Origin: Mobilitalea sibirica
GTDB lineage: Bacteria > Bacillota > Clostridia > Lachnospirales > Lachnospiraceae
Direction of reading: 5' to 3'
Assembly: GCF_015999265.1 (NCBI RefSeq)
Contig: NZ_JAEAGR010000003.1
Span: 62,001-126,000 of the forward strand
Length of the DNA: 64,000 bases
Below are positions 26,753 to 37,071 of this stretch, one piece after another. A program made the translations under genes and the position numbers. How positions within the stretch are numbered: position 1 is the first letter of the stretch; each line of letters opens with the position of its first letter. The notes under the pieces were generated by a model. That model ran no database searches. It was not told the DNA's origin and saw only the letters and a list, made by a program, of their open reading frames with translations.

Positions 26753-28435
26753 ATGGAATTAACAGGAGCCCAAATAGTAATTGAATGTTTAAAAGAGCAG
26801 GGCGTAGATACCGTGTTTGGGTATCCGGGCGGAACAATTTTGAACATTTACGATGAATTGTATAAACATAGTAATGAGATTAAACACATCCTCACATCCC
26901 ATGAACAGGGAGCGTCCCATGCTGCAGACGGTTATGCGAGAGCAACAGGAAAGGTTGGAGTATGTATGGCGACTTCCGGTCCCGGATCTACGAATCTCGT
27001 TACCGGTATAGCAACCGCATATATGGACAGTGTTCCTATGGTAGCAATAACGGCTAATGTTGCAGTGAATCTGCTTGGAAGGGATTCCTTCCAGGAAATT
27101 GATATCGCAGGAATTACTATGCCGATTACGAAACATAATTATATTGTAAGGGATGTCAGTAAGCTGGCTGAGACCATAAGAAATGCATTCCGTATTGCAG
27201 CTTCCGGAAGACCGGGGCCGGTTCTGGTAGATATAACAAAGGATGTTACCGCGGCAAAAGCAGTCTATAATAAAGTGGTTCCAGAGCCAATTCAGAGAAA
27301 AACCGATGAAATTACCGAAGATGATATAAAGAAGGCTATTGGTCTGATTACAAAATCCAAAAAGCCCTTTATATTTGTCGGTGGTGGAGCGGTTATTTCA
27401 GAAGCCCATGATGAATTAAAGGAATTTGTTGATAAAGTAGATGCACCGGTTGCGGATACCTTAATGGGTAAGGGAGCCTATGACGGGACAGATTCTAGAT
27501 ATACCGGAATGCTGGGTATGCACGGAACCAAGACATCAAACCTAGGTGTGACCGAATGTGATCTCTTAATTACCATTGGTGCAAGGTTCTCTGATCGTGT
27601 TACAGGGAATGCCAAGAAGTTTGCCCGCCATGCAAAAATACTTCAAATCGATATAGACCCCGCAGAAATTAATAAAAATGTAGTAACCCATAGTTCTGTG
27701 ATTGGTGATATAAAAGAAGTATTAAAAAGACTGAATGAAAAGCTATCAAAACAAAATCATAAAGAATGGATTGCCCATATTATGGACCTGAAGGAAAAGC
27801 ATCCATTAAGATATAATCAGGATACTCTGACCGGACCTTATATTTTGGAGAAGCTTTATGAGGTAACCAAAGGGGATGCAATTATTACTACGGAAGTAGG
27901 GCAGCATCAGATGTGGTCAGCTCAGTTTTATCAATATAAGATGCCAAGAACCTTTATTACCTCCGGAGGTTTGGGAACCATGGGGTATGGGCTGGGAGCC
28001 TGTATCGGTGCAAAAGTAGGAAGCCCGGATAAAACCGTTATCAACATCTCCGGTGACGGATGCTTCCGTATGAATATGAATGAGATAGCCACTGCAACCA
28101 GGTATAATATTCCGATCATAGAAATCATCTTTAATAATCATGTTCTTGGTATGGTTCGCCAGTGGCAGACCCTGTTCTATGATCAGAGATATTCCAATAC
28201 CAACTTAACAGATAAAGTGGATTTCGTTAAACTGGCAGAAGCGATGGGAGCTAAGGCATATCGAATCCATAGTAAAGATGAAGTAGAAAGCGTTCTGAAA
28301 GAAGCAATAGCCTTAAACGAGCCGGTTTTAATCGACTGTATCATTGACAGTGATGACAAGGTTTGGCCTATGGTTGCACCGGGAGCTGCCATAGATGAGG
28401 TGTTTTCCGAGGAAGATTTGAAAAACAGGCAGTAA
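26753..28435 (+). CDS. ilvB: acetolactate synthase, catalytic subunit
   Basis: 560 residues. It condenses two pyruvates, or pyruvate and 2-ketobutyrate, using thiamine pyrophosphate. The catalytic Glu lies in SHEQGASHAADGYARATGKVG (~48), and the TPP/Mg motif is GDGCFRMNMNEIATATRYNIPIIEIIFNN (~435-463). GPVLVDITKDV closes the N-terminal domain. RBS CGGAGGTG. It follows ilvD; no small regulatory subunit gene (ilvN) follows, so it must be elsewhere or absent. A terminator hairpin lies ~95 nt after the stop. Confidence 0.96.
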   Translation: MELTGAQIVIECLKEQGVDTVFGYPGGTILNIYDELYKHSNEIKHILTSHEQGASHAADGYARATGKVGVCMATSGPGSTNLVTGIATAYMDSVPMVAITANVAVNLLGRDSFQEIDIAGITMPITKHNYIVRDVSKLAETIRNAFRIAASGRPGPVLVDITKDVTAAKAVYNKVVPEPIQRKTDEITEDDIKKAIGLITKSKKPFIFVGGGAVISEAHDELKEFVDKVDAPVADTLMGKGAYDGTDSRYTGMLGMHGTKTSNLGVTECDLLITIGARFSDRVTGNAKKFARHAKILQIDIDPAEINKNVVTHSSVIGDIKEVLKRLNEKLSKQNHKEWIAHIMDLKEKHPLRYNQDTLTGPYILEKLYEVTKGDAIITTEVGQHQMWSAQFYQYKMPRTFITSGGLGTMGYGLGACIGAKVGSPDKTVINISGDGCFRMNMNEIATATRYNIPIIEIIFNNHVLGMVRQWQTLFYDQRYSNTNLTDKVDFVKLAEAMGAKAYRIHSKDEVESVLKEAIALNEPVLIDCIIDSDDKVWPMVAPGAAIDEVFSEEDLKNRQ

Positions 28436-28529
28436 GCTAGTTTATAATAAGTGTTAATAAAAAGGATTAAGAAAACGTATTTGAAAATCATTCGTAATTG
28501 AGTTAATATAATATTAAATGCAAATAGAT

Positions 28530-28572
28530 GGGGATGTTACAAAAGAATAGTTTATCCAATTGTAACATCCCC
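28530..28572 (+). terminator. terminator of ilvDB
   Basis: Twelve-base perfect arms (28530-28541/28561-28572, GGGGATGTTACA and complement), 19-nt loop. The T-run is weak. Confidence 0.6.
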
Positions 28573-28589
28573 TTCAAAACAAATTCATA

Positions 28590-28618
28590 TTGACAAAAAA
28601 ATAACATAGTTTTATAAT
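28590..28618 (+). promoter_or_regulatory. strong promoter of serC
   Basis: Consensus TTGACA (28590-28595), 17-bp spacer, consensus TATAAT (28613-28618). It leaves a ~105-nt leader before serC. Confidence 0.88.
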
Positions 28619-28730
28619 GTAAAATAACTTTACCTGTTTAAAGTAATGCAGTCACATTTTTAAGTATGGAATGTGAGTAAGTTAAATAAAAGGGAACAGA
28701 CAAATAGCAATTCCAAGGGAGGATGAGATC

Positions 28731-29816
28731 ATGGGAAGAATTTACAATTTTTCAGCAGGACCGGCGATGTTACCGGAAGAAGTGTTAAAAGAAGCAGCAG
28801 ATGAGATGCTGGATTACAGAGGTACCGGGATGTCGGTAATGGAGATGAGCCATAGATCTAAGGCTTATGAAGCAATTATTAAGGAGGCAGAAAAAGATTT
28901 ACGGGATTTAATGAATATTCCTGATAATTATAAAGTACTGTTTCTTCAAGGCGGCGCTTCAACACAGTTTGCCATGATACCGATGAATCTTATGAAAAAT
29001 AAGGTTGCGGACTATATTATCACCGGACAATGGGCGAAGAAAGCTTACCAGGAAGCAAAATTATATGGAACAGCGAATGCGGTTGCTTCCTCCGCGGACA
29101 AAACCTTCTCCTATATACCGGATGTTTCAGATCTTCCGATCTCAGAGAATGCGGATTATGTTTATATCTGTGAAAACAATACCATCTACGGAACAAAATA
29201 TAAGACCTTACCGGATACCAAGGGTAAAATCCTGGTATCTGATATATCCTCCTGCTTCTTATCCGAGCCGGTGGATGTGACTAAATACGGTGTGCTTTAT
29301 GGTGGAGTTCAAAAAAATATCGGACCTGCCGGTGTAGTAATTGTAATTATTCGTGAAGATCTGATTACAGAGGACGTTCTTCCCGGAACTCCGACCATGC
29401 TAAAATATAAGATCCATGCAGATAACGATTCCCTATATAATACTCCTCCGGCTTATGGCATCTATATCTGTGGGAAAGTATTCAAATGGATTAAGAACCT
29501 GGGTGGCCTGGAAGCCATGAAGGAAAAGAACGAGAAAAAGGCAGCAGTGCTTTATGATTTCCTTGATCAGAGCAAATTATTTAAGGGTACCGTAGAAAAG
29601 AAGGATCGTTCTCTTATGAATGTACCTTTTGTAACAGGCAATGAAGAACTTGATGCTAAGTTTGTTAAGGAAGCTAAAGCGGCAGGTTTTGAAAACTTAA
29701 AAGGACATAGAACCGTTGGCGGTATGAGAGCAAGTATCTATAATGCTATGCCAATGGAAGGTGTACAAAAGCTTGTAGAATTTATGAAGAAATTTGAAGC
29801 TGATAATACAAAATAA
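28731..29816 (+). CDS. serC: phosphoserine aminotransferase
   Basis: 361 residues, family length. It makes 3-phosphoserine from 3-phosphohydroxypyruvate and glutamate with PLP. It begins MGRIYNFSAGPAMLPEEVL. GGASTQFAMIPMNL is the phosphate-binding region, and the PLP lysine lies in YGGVQKNIGPAGVVIV (~195). It ends with the HRTVGGMRASIYNAM substrate motif. RBS GGGAGG; serA follows 18 bp later, giving the first two enzymes of serine synthesis in one operon. Confidence 0.98.
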   Translation: MGRIYNFSAGPAMLPEEVLKEAADEMLDYRGTGMSVMEMSHRSKAYEAIIKEAEKDLRDLMNIPDNYKVLFLQGGASTQFAMIPMNLMKNKVADYIITGQWAKKAYQEAKLYGTANAVASSADKTFSYIPDVSDLPISENADYVYICENNTIYGTKYKTLPDTKGKILVSDISSCFLSEPVDVTKYGVLYGGVQKNIGPAGVVIVIIREDLITEDVLPGTPTMLKYKIHADNDSLYNTPPAYGIYICGKVFKWIKNLGGLEAMKEKNEKKAAVLYDFLDQSKLFKGTVEKKDRSLMNVPFVTGNEELDAKFVKEAKAAGFENLKGHRTVGGMRASIYNAMPMEGVQKLVEFMKKFEADNTK

Positions 29817-29834
29817 ATTTTCAAGGAAGGAGTT

Positions 29835-31019
29835 ATGGGAATGAAATATAAATGTCTAAACCCTATAGCAGAAGTAGGACTTAATATATTTACAGAGCAA
29901 TATGAGAAAACAGATGATATGAATCAGGCAGATATTGTACTGGTAAGAAGCGCTGCGATGCATGAGATGGAGTTTACTGATAATCTCAAAGCAATTGCAA
30001 GAGCCGGTGCCGGTGTCAATAACATCCCCTTAGATAAATGTGCAGAGCAGGGAATTGTAGTATTCAATACCCCGGGTGCCAACGCAAACGGTGTTAAGGA
30101 ATTAGTGATAGCTGGTCTTGTTATGGCATCCCGTGATATCGTAGGTGGTGTTAACTGGGTACAGACCATTAAGGATGAAACCGGTGTTGGTAAATTGGTA
30201 GAAAAAGGTAAGGGACAATTTGCCGGTAAAGAAATCGAGGGCAAGAAATTAGGTGTAATCGGACTGGGTGCTATCGGTGTTTTAGTTGCCAATGCAGCAA
30301 ATCGTCTTGGCATGGAAGTATACGGGTATGATCCGTTTATCTCAGTAGACAGTGCATGGAATTTATCCCGTGATATCATTCATGTAAAATCAAGGGATGA
30401 TATTTATAAAAACTGCGATTATATAACCGTACATACTCCTTTGGTTGAACATGAAGATCCAAACATTAACACCAAGGAGATGATTAATAGTGATTCCATT
30501 GCTAAGATGAAAGATGGAGTAATTATTCTCAATTTTGCAAGAGATCTTTTGGTTAAGGATGATGACATTGCTGTTGCTTTAAAATCCGGTAAAGTAGCAA
30601 AATATGTAACGGATTTCCCTAATGATAAAACAGCAAATATGGAAGGTGTTATCGCAATTCCCCATCTGGGTGCATCCACAGAAGAATCCGAGGATAACTG
30701 TGCTATGATGGCGGTAAAACAACTGAGAGACTATATGGAGAACGGTAATATAAGAAACTCAGTGAATTATCCTAACTGTGATGCCGGTGTGTGTACTACA
30801 GCAGGAAGAATTGCTATCTTACATAGAAATATACCGAATATGCTTAGCCAATTTACCGGTGCTTTCTCTGCGTTAGATATTAACATCTCTGACATGGTGA
30901 ATAAGAGCCGTGGAGAGTATGCATATACTGTAATCGATGTGGAAGCATCCGATAACACGGAAGTGGTAGCAAAACTTACAGGTATTAAAGGAGTCTTGAA
31001 AGTTAGAGTTGTAAAATAA
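29835..31019 (+). CDS. serA: D-3-phosphoglycerate dehydrogenase
   Basis: 394 residues. It oxidises 3-phosphoglycerate with NAD. The NAD site is LGVIGLGAIGVLVANAANRLGMEVYGYDP (~135-163), and the catalytic set includes the Arg/Glu region (VILNFARDLLV) and the His of IPHLGASTEESEDNCA. The C-terminal ~75 residues form an ACT domain (RNIPNMLSQFTGAFSALDINISDM), so serine feedback is plausible. It is shorter than the Mycobacterium type, with no extra ASB domain. RBS AAGGAG; serC is 18 bp upstream. Confidence 0.97.
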   Translation: MGMKYKCLNPIAEVGLNIFTEQYEKTDDMNQADIVLVRSAAMHEMEFTDNLKAIARAGAGVNNIPLDKCAEQGIVVFNTPGANANGVKELVIAGLVMASRDIVGGVNWVQTIKDETGVGKLVEKGKGQFAGKEIEGKKLGVIGLGAIGVLVANAANRLGMEVYGYDPFISVDSAWNLSRDIIHVKSRDDIYKNCDYITVHTPLVEHEDPNINTKEMINSDSIAKMKDGVIILNFARDLLVKDDDIAVALKSGKVAKYVTDFPNDKTANMEGVIAIPHLGASTEESEDNCAMMAVKQLRDYMENGNIRNSVNYPNCDAGVCTTAGRIAILHRNIPNMLSQFTGAFSALDINISDMVNKSRGEYAYTVIDVEASDNTEVVAKLTGIKGVLKVRVVK

Positions 31020-31047
31020 ATCTAAATAAGTAAGGATTAGTAAATAT

Positions 31048-31096
31048 GAGGATGAAACAAAGGTTTTAAATAGCGACAACCTTTCGTGACATCCTC
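31048..31096 (+). terminator. hairpin after serA
   Basis: GAGGATG (31048-31054) pairs with CATCCTC (31090-31096), with an inner AAAGGTT/AACCTTT stem. Few T residues follow. It may separate serA from the DUF1015 gene. Confidence 0.5.
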
Positions 31097-31316
31097 TTAT
31101 ATTAATTTGGGCCAGATAACATATTTTAATGCTTCCGATAGAATGAAAACTGCGGATAAAAATGTAATCGGCTGTTATGTAAAAAAAAATCACACAAGAA
31201 ATCGGGAATTGAATTCTATATTTGAATCAGAAAGAAATATATATATGAGAAAAGTATTAAATAATATATAATAAGAGTATGTTTTACTTGAAAATGCGGT
31301 AAGAAAAGGTTAAGAT

Positions 31317-31335
31317 AGTAATGATTACCATTACT
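31317..31335. promoter_or_regulatory. dyad upstream of the DUF1015 gene
   Basis: AGTAATG and CATTACT, perfect 7-bp arms with a 5-bp spacer, ~57 bp before the start codon. It is operator-like; the binding protein is unknown. Confidence 0.35.
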
Positions 31336-31391
31336 GTTCTACATGTGATTTTTACCTGCCTTGTACTAGTTTACTGAAGGAGGATGTAATA

Positions 31392-32633
31392 TTGGCTACT
31401 ATAAAACCATTTAAGTGTATCAGACCAAATACAACCTTGGCTGACAAAATTGCAGCATTACCTTATGATGTATATAATCGTACGGAAGCAAAGCTTGAAA
31501 CCATTAGGGAACCGTTATCCTTTCTAAAGATTGACCGTGCTGAAACACAGCTAGGAGAGGAGGTAGATACCTATGATCCGAGAGTATATCAAAAGGCTAA
31601 GGAGATCTTAGAAAGCATGATACAAGATGGTAGCTTTCTTTTTGATCAGGAGGAATGCTACTACATCTATGAACTTACTATGAAGGGCCGTTCCCAGACC
31701 GGAATTGTTGCCTGTGCTTCCATAGATGATTATCTTAATAATGTAATTAAGAAGCATGAAAATACAAGGGAAGATAAAGAAATTGACCGTATTCATCATG
31801 TGGATATATGTAATGCGCAAACAGGTCCCATATTTTTGGCATATAGAAACCAACAGGCGATTGATGAAGTGGTGTCAGATGCGAAAAAAGAAGCCCCAAT
31901 CTACAGCTTTACTTCACAGGATGGTATCGGACATCAGGTTTGGAGAATTTCTGAAGGAGACAGGATAAAAAAAATAAGGGAAGCATTTTCTTTGGCCGGA
32001 AGTATCTATATTGCGGACGGTCATCATAGAGCTGCCTCAGCTGTTAAGGTTGGCTTAAAACGAAGAGAGAATAATCCCAATGACAGTGGTACCGAAGAAT
32101 ATAATTATTTCTTATCCGTGCTGTTTCCTCATGATCAGCTGATGATTATGTCTTATAATCGTGCAGTGAAAGATCTTAACGGATTATCAGAGAATGAATT
32201 TATTGATAAAATTAAAGAGCACTTTATGGTTACTACTATCGGAGAGAAACCATATGAGCCACGGGAGAAGGCTACTTTTGGAATGTATCTGAATGGAACG
32301 TGGTATGAACTAAAGTCAAAAGATGCTTTAAAAGAGATTAAGGACCCGGTGGCAGCATTAGACGTATCTCTTTTACAGGATTATCTGCTGGAACCCATTC
32401 TAGGTATTAAGGACCCCCGAACGGATAAACGAATTGATTTTATAGGGGGAATTAGAGGTCTAAAGGAATTGGAAAGAAGAGTGAACGAGGATATGACGGT
32501 GGCATTCTCCATGTACCCTACATCAATTGAAGAATTATTTGATGTATCGGACGTCGGCAAGCTCATGCCTCCAAAGTCTACCTGGTTTGAGCCAAAATTA
32601 CGAAGCGGCTTATTCATCCATAGTTTATCCTAG
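31392..32633 (+). CDS. DUF1015 family protein beside the serine operon
   Basis: 413 residues from a TTG start with AGGAGG at the usual distance. DUF1015 features: IKPFKCIRPNTTLADKIAALPYDVYN at the N-terminus, HENTREDKEIDRI, and SIYIADGHHRAASAVKVG (~208). The DGHHR motif resembles the active-site motif of ParB/Srx-fold enzymes such as the serine kinase SerK. It lies after serC-serA, and no phosphoserine phosphatase (serB) is in the window. A role in phosphoserine or serine chemistry is therefore an attractive inference, not shown. A 372-bp spacer with a dyad suggests partly separate control. Confidence 0.82.
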   Translation: MATIKPFKCIRPNTTLADKIAALPYDVYNRTEAKLETIREPLSFLKIDRAETQLGEEVDTYDPRVYQKAKEILESMIQDGSFLFDQEECYYIYELTMKGRSQTGIVACASIDDYLNNVIKKHENTREDKEIDRIHHVDICNAQTGPIFLAYRNQQAIDEVVSDAKKEAPIYSFTSQDGIGHQVWRISEGDRIKKIREAFSLAGSIYIADGHHRAASAVKVGLKRRENNPNDSGTEEYNYFLSVLFPHDQLMIMSYNRAVKDLNGLSENEFIDKIKEHFMVTTIGEKPYEPREKATFGMYLNGTWYELKSKDALKEIKDPVAALDVSLLQDYLLEPILGIKDPRTDKRIDFIGGIRGLKELERRVNEDMTVAFSMYPTSIEELFDVSDVGKLMPPKSTWFEPKLRSGLFIHSLS

Positions 32634-32762
32634 TAGTTAAGCAAAACTTATAGGGAAAAATCTAAGAGGATAAATTTATAGAATGAAACTGTTCGTATCA
32701 ACCTTTCTTTTCGTGATACGGTATTGGGATAATGAATGCACTTTGGTTTTGAAAACATACTA

Positions 32763-32777
32763 TTGATAATGATTACG
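32763..32777. promoter_or_regulatory. weak PerR/Fur-like box upstream of rubrerythrin
   Basis: TTGATAATGATTACG shares the ATAATNATTA core of PerR/Fur boxes, ~110 bp before the rubrerythrin start. PerR control of rubrerythrin is common in clostridia. The match is partial. Confidence 0.3.
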
Positions 32778-32887
32778 TATAAGGAAAACATATAGTTTAG
32801 ATTACTCCCTAGAGACTTCTTACCAGTATGTGACTTTGGGAAAGAGTATTTCTATAAAAATAATATTAATAAAAGGAGGTCATTCTA

Positions 32888-33481
32888 ATGGCTAATTTAA
32901 GAGGAACCAAAACACTTGAGAATTTAATGAAAGCTTTTGCAGGTGAATCACAGGCAAGAATGCGATATACTTACTTTGCTTCTGTTGCAGGGAAAGAAGG
33001 TTATAAGCAGATCCAGAATATATTCATGGAGACCGCAGAGAACGAGAAGGAACATGCTAAGGTATTTATGAAATTGGCTTTGGAGCATCTGGATGGTGAA
33101 AATCCCGCACCGGTTGATATTAATGCAACCTATCCTTTTGCATATGGTGACACCGTAGCTAATTTAAAGTCAGCTGCTGACGGTGAACATGAAGAACATG
33201 ATGTGGACTATCCAGCATTTGCTAAAACTGCTAAGGAAGAAGGTTTTCCCGATATTGCATCCCGATTCCTATTAATTGCTAAGGTAGAAAAGCATCATGA
33301 AGAAAGATACCGCAAACTTCTCGAAAATATTGAAAACGGTACGGTATTTAAAAAAGACGGTAAAGTTTTCTGGAAATGTTTAAACTGCGGTTATGTTCAT
33401 GAAGGAGACGGCGCACCAGAAAAATGTCCTGCCTGTGTTCATCCACAAGCGTTCTTCCAGCTCTTGGATGACTGTTTCTAA
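32888..33481 (+). CDS. rbr: rubrerythrin
   Basis: 197 residues. The N-terminal ferritin-like domain carries di-iron Glu/His motifs ([44 protein letters not shown]). The C-terminal rubredoxin-type centre is [20 protein letters not shown]. It reduces hydrogen peroxide to water in anaerobes. It ends [20 protein letters not shown]. Monocistronic, with a terminator at 33534-33580. Confidence 0.97.
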   Translation: MANLRGTKTLENLMKAFAGESQARMRYTYFASVAGKEGYKQIQNIFMETAENEKEHAKVFMKLALEHLDGENPAPVDINATYPFAYGDTVANLKSAADGEHEEHDVDYPAFAKTAKEEGFPDIASRFLLIAKVEKHHEERYRKLLENIENGTVFKKDGKVFWKCLNCGYVHEGDGAPEKCPACVHPQAFFQLLDDCF

Positions 33482-33533
33482 GAATAAGTACATATAGTGT
33501 TCTTAAAAATATCATAAGTATATTATAAAAGAT

Positions 33534-33580
33534 AAACGTACCCGAATAGATTAAATGAAATACTTTAACCGGGTACGTTT
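33534..33580 (+). terminator. terminator of rubrerythrin
   Basis: Eleven perfect pairs (33534-33544/33570-33580, AAACGTACCCG and complement) followed by T6. Confidence 0.88.
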
Positions 33581-33786
33581 TTTATGTATCAGTAAATAGG
33601 AGTATATGAAGAATGTAAATTTATTTGATCTGCGACCATATTTTTGCTGTCGATCAGTTTGGTTCTGGCATGGGCAGTTAATTTTTATAGCGTTATATCA
33701 TATTCATATTTGTTTATGATTTTTTTACTTTCTAATATAGACAAGATGTGATAAAATAGAAGGAAATAAAAAGAGGGAGATTGATT

Positions 33787-34449
33787 ATGGGCAATTTTTT
33801 TAATATGGATAACGCTTTCTTTTCTACTTTAAATAAATTTACCGATATGTTATTTTTAAGTGTTATCTGGATTATATTATGCATTCCGATTATTACCATA
33901 GGACCGGCAACCACCGCGTTATACTATGCTACAGTTAAGGTTGTTCGCAAGGAAAGAGGGTATCTTATGAGAGAATTCTTTAAATCCTTTCGAATGAACT
34001 TCAAAAGAGGTGCTATTGTTGGCGTTATTTTATCTATCGTATATATGATTTTAGCTTTCGATCTTTATTATTCTTGGACAATGCTGGCAGTGGACAGTAA
34101 AAAAGGTTCTGTATTATTGGGAGTATTTATTGCATTGACATTTATCACTCTTTGCTTTACTCTTTATGTATACCCCATTCTATCAAGATTTGACATGACA
34201 GTAAAACAATTAATGAAAGCTGCGATTTATATGTCAATGAGACATCTTCCCTTTACCGTAGCTATGGCAGTGGTAGCAGCTTTAGGGATAGCTTCTGTAT
34301 TATTCGTCAGTATGGTATTGTTGTTCATACTTCCGGCACTAATTATGTTTATTAACTCATTTATGATGGAAAGAGTGTTTCGAAAGTATATGCCCCAATC
34401 GGAAGGTCCGGCAGAGGAAACCGGAAAAGACGAATGGTATCTGGATTAA
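33787..34449 (+). CDS. YesL-like (DUF624) membrane protein
   Basis: 220 residues from the ATG at 33787 (AGAGGGAG upstream). About five hydrophobic segments. The N-terminal pattern MGNFFNMDNAFFSTLNKFTDMLFLSVIWIILCIPIITIGPATTALYYATVKVVRKERGY matches YesL, which sits in Firmicutes carbohydrate loci. It is an integral membrane protein of unknown action. A T-rich hairpin after the stop (~34528-34556) may end its transcript. The 33482-33786 spacer holds the rubrerythrin terminator and nothing else I recognise. Confidence 0.85.
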   Translation: MGNFFNMDNAFFSTLNKFTDMLFLSVIWIILCIPIITIGPATTALYYATVKVVRKERGYLMREFFKSFRMNFKRGAIVGVILSIVYMILAFDLYYSWTMLAVDSKKGSVLLGVFIALTFITLCFTLYVYPILSRFDMTVKQLMKAAIYMSMRHLPFTVAMAVVAALGIASVLFVSMVLLFILPALIMFINSFMMERVFRKYMPQSEGPAEETGKDEWYLD

Positions 34450-34527
34450 GAACGTTATACAATTTGTAGCATATTATAGGATATTATGGGATACTTTATA
34501 AGCGTTTTTAATAAAAAATAAGAAATG

Positions 34528-34556
34528 TAGAAAAAAACTCTTTTCTTTTTTTCTAA
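34528..34556 (+). terminator. A/T-rich hairpin after the YesL-like gene
   Basis: TAGAAAAAAA pairs with TTTTTTTCTA around an 8-nt loop. Being all A/T it is weaker than a usual terminator. Confidence 0.4.
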
Positions 34557-34602
34557 AACGTGGTATATACTATATATATAAAATAAATCTGTATGGAGCA
34601 AG

Positions 34603-34633
34603 GGTGTTCTCAATCTATTGAGGACGCCTTTTT
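34603..34633 (+). promoter_or_regulatory. leader terminator directly upstream of glnN
   Basis: Arms 34603-34613/34618-34628 (GGTGTTCTCAA with TTGAGGACGCC, two G·U pairs, 4-nt loop) and T5. They end 25 nt before the glnN start, inside its leader. An intrinsic terminator here implies attenuation. ANTAR-type antitermination of glutamine synthetase genes is known in clostridia, but I cannot show its two-hairpin motif here. Confidence 0.65.
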
Positions 34634-34657
34634 CATAATCATGGGAGGAGAAATGAT

Positions 34658-36766
34658 ATGTCAGAAAAAATAACGGAAATATTTGGTGTTGACGTATTTA
34701 GTGATGCGACAATGGTAGAACGTCTACCGAAGAAAACCTATGCAGCTCTGAAAAAAACAATTGAGAACGGTGATGACCTGGATCCGAATGTAGCGGAAGT
34801 AGTGGCGAACGCTATGAAGGATTGGGCAATAGAAAAGGGAGCTACCCACTATACCCACTGGTTTCAACCGATGACGGGAATTACAGCAGAAAAGCATGAT
34901 TCATTTATTAGTCCGACAACTGACGGTAAAGCAATCATGGAGTTTTCAGGAAAAGAATTAATTAAGGGTGAACCCGATGCATCTTCATTTCCATCCGGTG
35001 GTTTGAGAGCTACCTTTGAAGCCAGAGGTTATACTGCATGGGATTGTACTTCACCAGCTTTCCTTCGGAAAGATGCTGCTGGCGTAACATTATGTATTCC
35101 TACCGCTTTCTGCTCCTACACAGGAGAGGCCCTAGACGTTAAAACACCGCTTCTTCGGTCCATGGAAGCGTTAAGTAATCAAGCTGTACGGATATTAAAA
35201 TTATTCGGACATCAGGATGTTAAAAGAGTAAGTTCCTCTGCCGGACCCGAACAGGAATACTTCCTGGTTGATAAGGCGAAATATTTAAAGAGAGACGATT
35301 TGATCTTTAGCGGCAGAACACTGTTTGGAGCTATGCCTCCTAAGGGACAAGAACTGGACGATCATTATTTTGGAAGTATCAAAGAAAGAGTAGCATCTTT
35401 TATGAAGGAGCTTAATAATGAGCTTTGGAAGATGGGTGTTACGGCAAAAACACAGCATAACGAAGTGGCACCGGCACAGCACGAGCTGGCACCGATTTAT
35501 GCCACAGCAAATATAGCAACCGATCATAATCAGTTGGTAATGGAATATTTAAAAAAGGTTGCAAGCCGTCATGGATTGGCCTGTCTACTTCATGAAAAAC
35601 CTTTTGCGGGTGTGAATGGTTCCGGTAAGCACAATAATTGGTCCATGAGTACAGATACCGGTAAGAATCTGTTAGATCCCGGAAAGACCCCTCATGAAAA
35701 CATTCAATTTTTACTGTTTTTATCAGCAGTATTAAAGGCAGTAGATTTACATGCAGATCTTCTTCGTGTATCTGCAGCGAACCCAGGTAATGATCATAGA
35801 CTTGGAGCAAATGAAGCTCCTCCTGCAATCATATCCGTATTTGTCGGAGCACAGTTAGAAGACGTGTTGGCACAGTTAATTGAAACAGGAGAGGCAAAGA
35901 GTTGTAAAGACGGCGGAAGACTTAATGTGGGAGTTCATACCATTCCTGCTCTTAAGAAAGACGCAACAGACAGAAACAGAACCTCACCCTTTGCTTTTAC
36001 AGGTAATAAATTTGAATTCCGTATGGTAGCATCCTCTGCATCAATCGGTGCAGCGAACACGGTGTTGAATACAATCGTTGCCGATGTTTTATGTGAAATG
36101 GCAGATGAACTTGAGAAGGCAAGTGATTTTGACTTAGCAGTACATGATCTGATTAAGAAAACTGTAACAGAGCACCAAAGAATTGTATTTAACGGTAACG
36201 GATATGCGGAAGCTTGGGTTGCTGAGGCAGAAAGAAGAGGATTACCGAACATTAAGTCCATGGTGGAAGCAATTCCGGCACTGATTTCTGAAAAATCAGT
36301 TAAACTGTTTGGAAAACATAATGTTTTCTCTGCAACGGAGTTACATTCCCGTGCAGAAATTATGTATGAATCCTATTCCAAGGCGATTAATATCGAGGCA
36401 AAAACAATGATATCCATGGCCAGTGTGAAATTTATTCCAGCGGTGATTAAATATACAAAGAAATTGGCTGATTCGATTAATTCAATCAAGTCTGCGGTTT
36501 CAGATGCTGATGTTAGCGTACAGTCTGAATTATTAAAAGAAACTTCAGCTTTACTTGCAAAAACACAGGTGGCATTAAAGAAGCTTCAGGGTGCTGTTGC
36601 ACAGGCGAATGCGATAGCTGATGGTGCTGAGATGGCAATTGCTTTCCGTGACATTGTTGTTCCTGCTATGGCAGATCTTAGAGCACCGATTGACGAATTA
36701 GAGGTTATAGTTGACAAAGAATTATGGCCTGTACCAACTTACGGAGATTTGTTGTTTGAAATATAA
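34658..36766 (+). CDS. glnN: type III glutamine synthetase
   Basis: 702 residues, the length of GSIII. It joins ammonia to glutamate using ATP. Motifs: [39 protein letters not shown], the metal/glutamate region [18 protein letters not shown], and the ATP-binding [28 protein letters not shown]. It ends [15 protein letters not shown] as in family members. RBS GGGAGGAG. Single gene behind a leader terminator; a hairpin at 36860-36914 follows. Confidence 0.97.
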   Translation: MSEKITEIFGVDVFSDATMVERLPKKTYAALKKTIENGDDLDPNVAEVVANAMKDWAIEKGATHYTHWFQPMTGITAEKHDSFISPTTDGKAIMEFSGKELIKGEPDASSFPSGGLRATFEARGYTAWDCTSPAFLRKDAAGVTLCIPTAFCSYTGEALDVKTPLLRSMEALSNQAVRILKLFGHQDVKRVSSSAGPEQEYFLVDKAKYLKRDDLIFSGRTLFGAMPPKGQELDDHYFGSIKERVASFMKELNNELWKMGVTAKTQHNEVAPAQHELAPIYATANIATDHNQLVMEYLKKVASRHGLACLLHEKPFAGVNGSGKHNNWSMSTDTGKNLLDPGKTPHENIQFLLFLSAVLKAVDLHADLLRVSAANPGNDHRLGANEAPPAIISVFVGAQLEDVLAQLIETGEAKSCKDGGRLNVGVHTIPALKKDATDRNRTSPFAFTGNKFEFRMVASSASIGAANTVLNTIVADVLCEMADELEKASDFDLAVHDLIKKTVTEHQRIVFNGNGYAEAWVAEAERRGLPNIKSMVEAIPALISEKSVKLFGKHNVFSATELHSRAEIMYESYSKAINIEAKTMISMASVKFIPAVIKYTKKLADSINSIKSAVSDADVSVQSELLKETSALLAKTQVALKKLQGAVAQANAIADGAEMAIAFRDIVVPAMADLRAPIDELEVIVDKELWPVPTYGDLLFEI

Positions 36767-36859
36767 TCGGGTTTTCTATATCAATGAATTCTTATTAAAT
36801 TGTAAATCTGAGAAAATGCTATTACCCTACTTTCTCTAAATACTGAGTGGCATGTATTC

Positions 36860-36914
36860 AAAACAGACTTTATCGGTTGAGATGATTATTTCTCATAAAG
36901 ATAGAGTCTGTTTT
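36860..36914 (+). terminator. terminator of glnN
   Basis: AAAACAGACT pairs perfectly with AGTCTGTTTT (36860-36869/36905-36914) around an inner partially paired loop. Confidence 0.65.
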
Positions 36915-37042
36915 GATTCGGGAGAAGTAAGATTTTTTATTCGTAAAATATCGTGCAAGAAATTAATAAAGAGTTTTCTAACTTGTTAGACATTATAACC
37001 ATTCAGCGACAGGCATTATCCAATCTTGTCGGAAAAATTAAC

Positions 37043-37071
37043 TTGACATTCAGAGCATTTTCCTATATATT
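37043..37071 (+). promoter_or_regulatory. promoter of the fab operon
   Basis: Consensus TTGACA (37043-37048), 17-bp spacer, TATATT (37066-37071). It leaves a ~60-nt leader to the fabT start. Confidence 0.82.

Noticed and set aside
31086-31271. 61-codon frame between serA and the DUF1015 gene
   Set aside because: It starts inside the hairpin after serA, has no RBS and overlaps AT-rich spacer.
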